A stretch of DNA of 64,000 nt. Origin: Rhizobacter terrae. Its GTDB lineage: Bacteria; Pseudomonadota; Gammaproteobacteria; Burkholderiales; Burkholderiaceae_C. A program made the position numbers and the translations under genes. The DNA lies in NCBI RefSeq assembly GCF_003852895.1, contig NZ_QUSW01000001.1:1450250-1514249 (forward strand), given 5' to 3'. How positions within the stretch are numbered: the stretch's first letter is position 1; every line of letters starts with the position of its first letter. The notes beneath the pieces were generated by a model. That model was not told the DNA's origin and did not search any database. It worked only from the letters and a program-made list of their open reading frames with translations. This document shows positions 63,607 through 64,000 of this stretch, one piece after another.

Positions 63607-63635
63607 CCGGGAGGCAGCAGGACGCTGCTTCCCGG
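63607..63635 (-). other. Hairpin in the tuf-rpsJ gap
   Basis: CCGGGAGGCAGC (63607-63618) and GCTGCTTCCCGG (63624-63635) pair over 12 bases with one imperfect pair and a 5-base loop. No U-run follows on the minus strand. It may balance tuf and rpsJ mRNA levels by processing or partial termination. Confidence 0.45.
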
Positions 63636-63646
63636 TCGTCATGCAT

Positions 63647-64000
<354 letters not shown>

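Overview
The window reads as a chromosome segment of a high-GC (roughly two thirds G+C by eye) betaproteobacterium of the order Burkholderiales, most like the Comamonadaceae/Sphaerotilaceae (Roseateles, Rubrivivax, Variovorax relatives). The grounds are the ribosomal protein sequences, the order secY-infA-rpmJ-rpsM-rpsK-rpsD-rpoA-rplQ, a DUF3079 protein, a NodI/NodJ-type exporter and a PEP-CTERM-like surface protein. No CRISPR array, insertion sequence, prophage or replication origin was seen.

Left part (1-12263, all minus strand): a giant YD/RHS-repeat protein runs off the left edge. At least 3308 codons are visible. Ten tandem immunoglobulin-like (He_PIG/cadherin-like) repeats are inserted between two YD-repeat blocks. 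It is preceded on the same strand by two tetratricopeptide-repeat proteins and a small unknown protein, which may form one unit. From 12386 to 19475 comes a valine-degradation locus. A ScfR/RamB-type regulator is divergent from mmsA, an acyl-CoA dehydrogenase, an enoyl-CoA hydratase, 3-hydroxyisobutyryl-CoA hydrolase and mmsB. These genes carry isobutyryl-CoA to propionyl-CoA. Two palindromes, one of RamB/PrpR type, lie in the divergent promoter.

Middle part (19566-44336): mixed metabolism and transport. It holds an MFS exporter, a polar amino-acid ABC importer with a terminator inside the gene group, an HDAC-like deacetylase, an ABC-F ATPase, two small Cys-rich proteins, a 3-hydroxyacyl-CoA dehydrogenase, a PhnZ-like HD-domain oxygenase and a GST. 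A two-component system is divergent from an MsrQ/YedZ-like haem membrane protein. A secreted GH26-like protein and a GH92 lipoprotein look like a mannan or high-mannose glycan locus. Then come a cystathionine lyase-like PLP enzyme, an HTH protein, a chemoreceptor, a GH13 alpha-glucosidase, a PEP-CTERM-like protein and the initiator tRNA.

Right part (44391-64000, all minus strand): dsbD, a NodIJ-type ABC exporter, then the large ribosomal protein cluster running from tuf (cut by the right edge) and rpsJ to rpoA-rplQ and a terminator. Two features stand out. A peroxiredoxin gene sits at the S10/spc operon junction, followed by a near-consensus promoter for rplN. A promoter plus a perfect 14-bp hairpin lies between rpsJ and rplC, so rpsJ appears to belong to the str operon and the S10 operon proper to begin at rplC.
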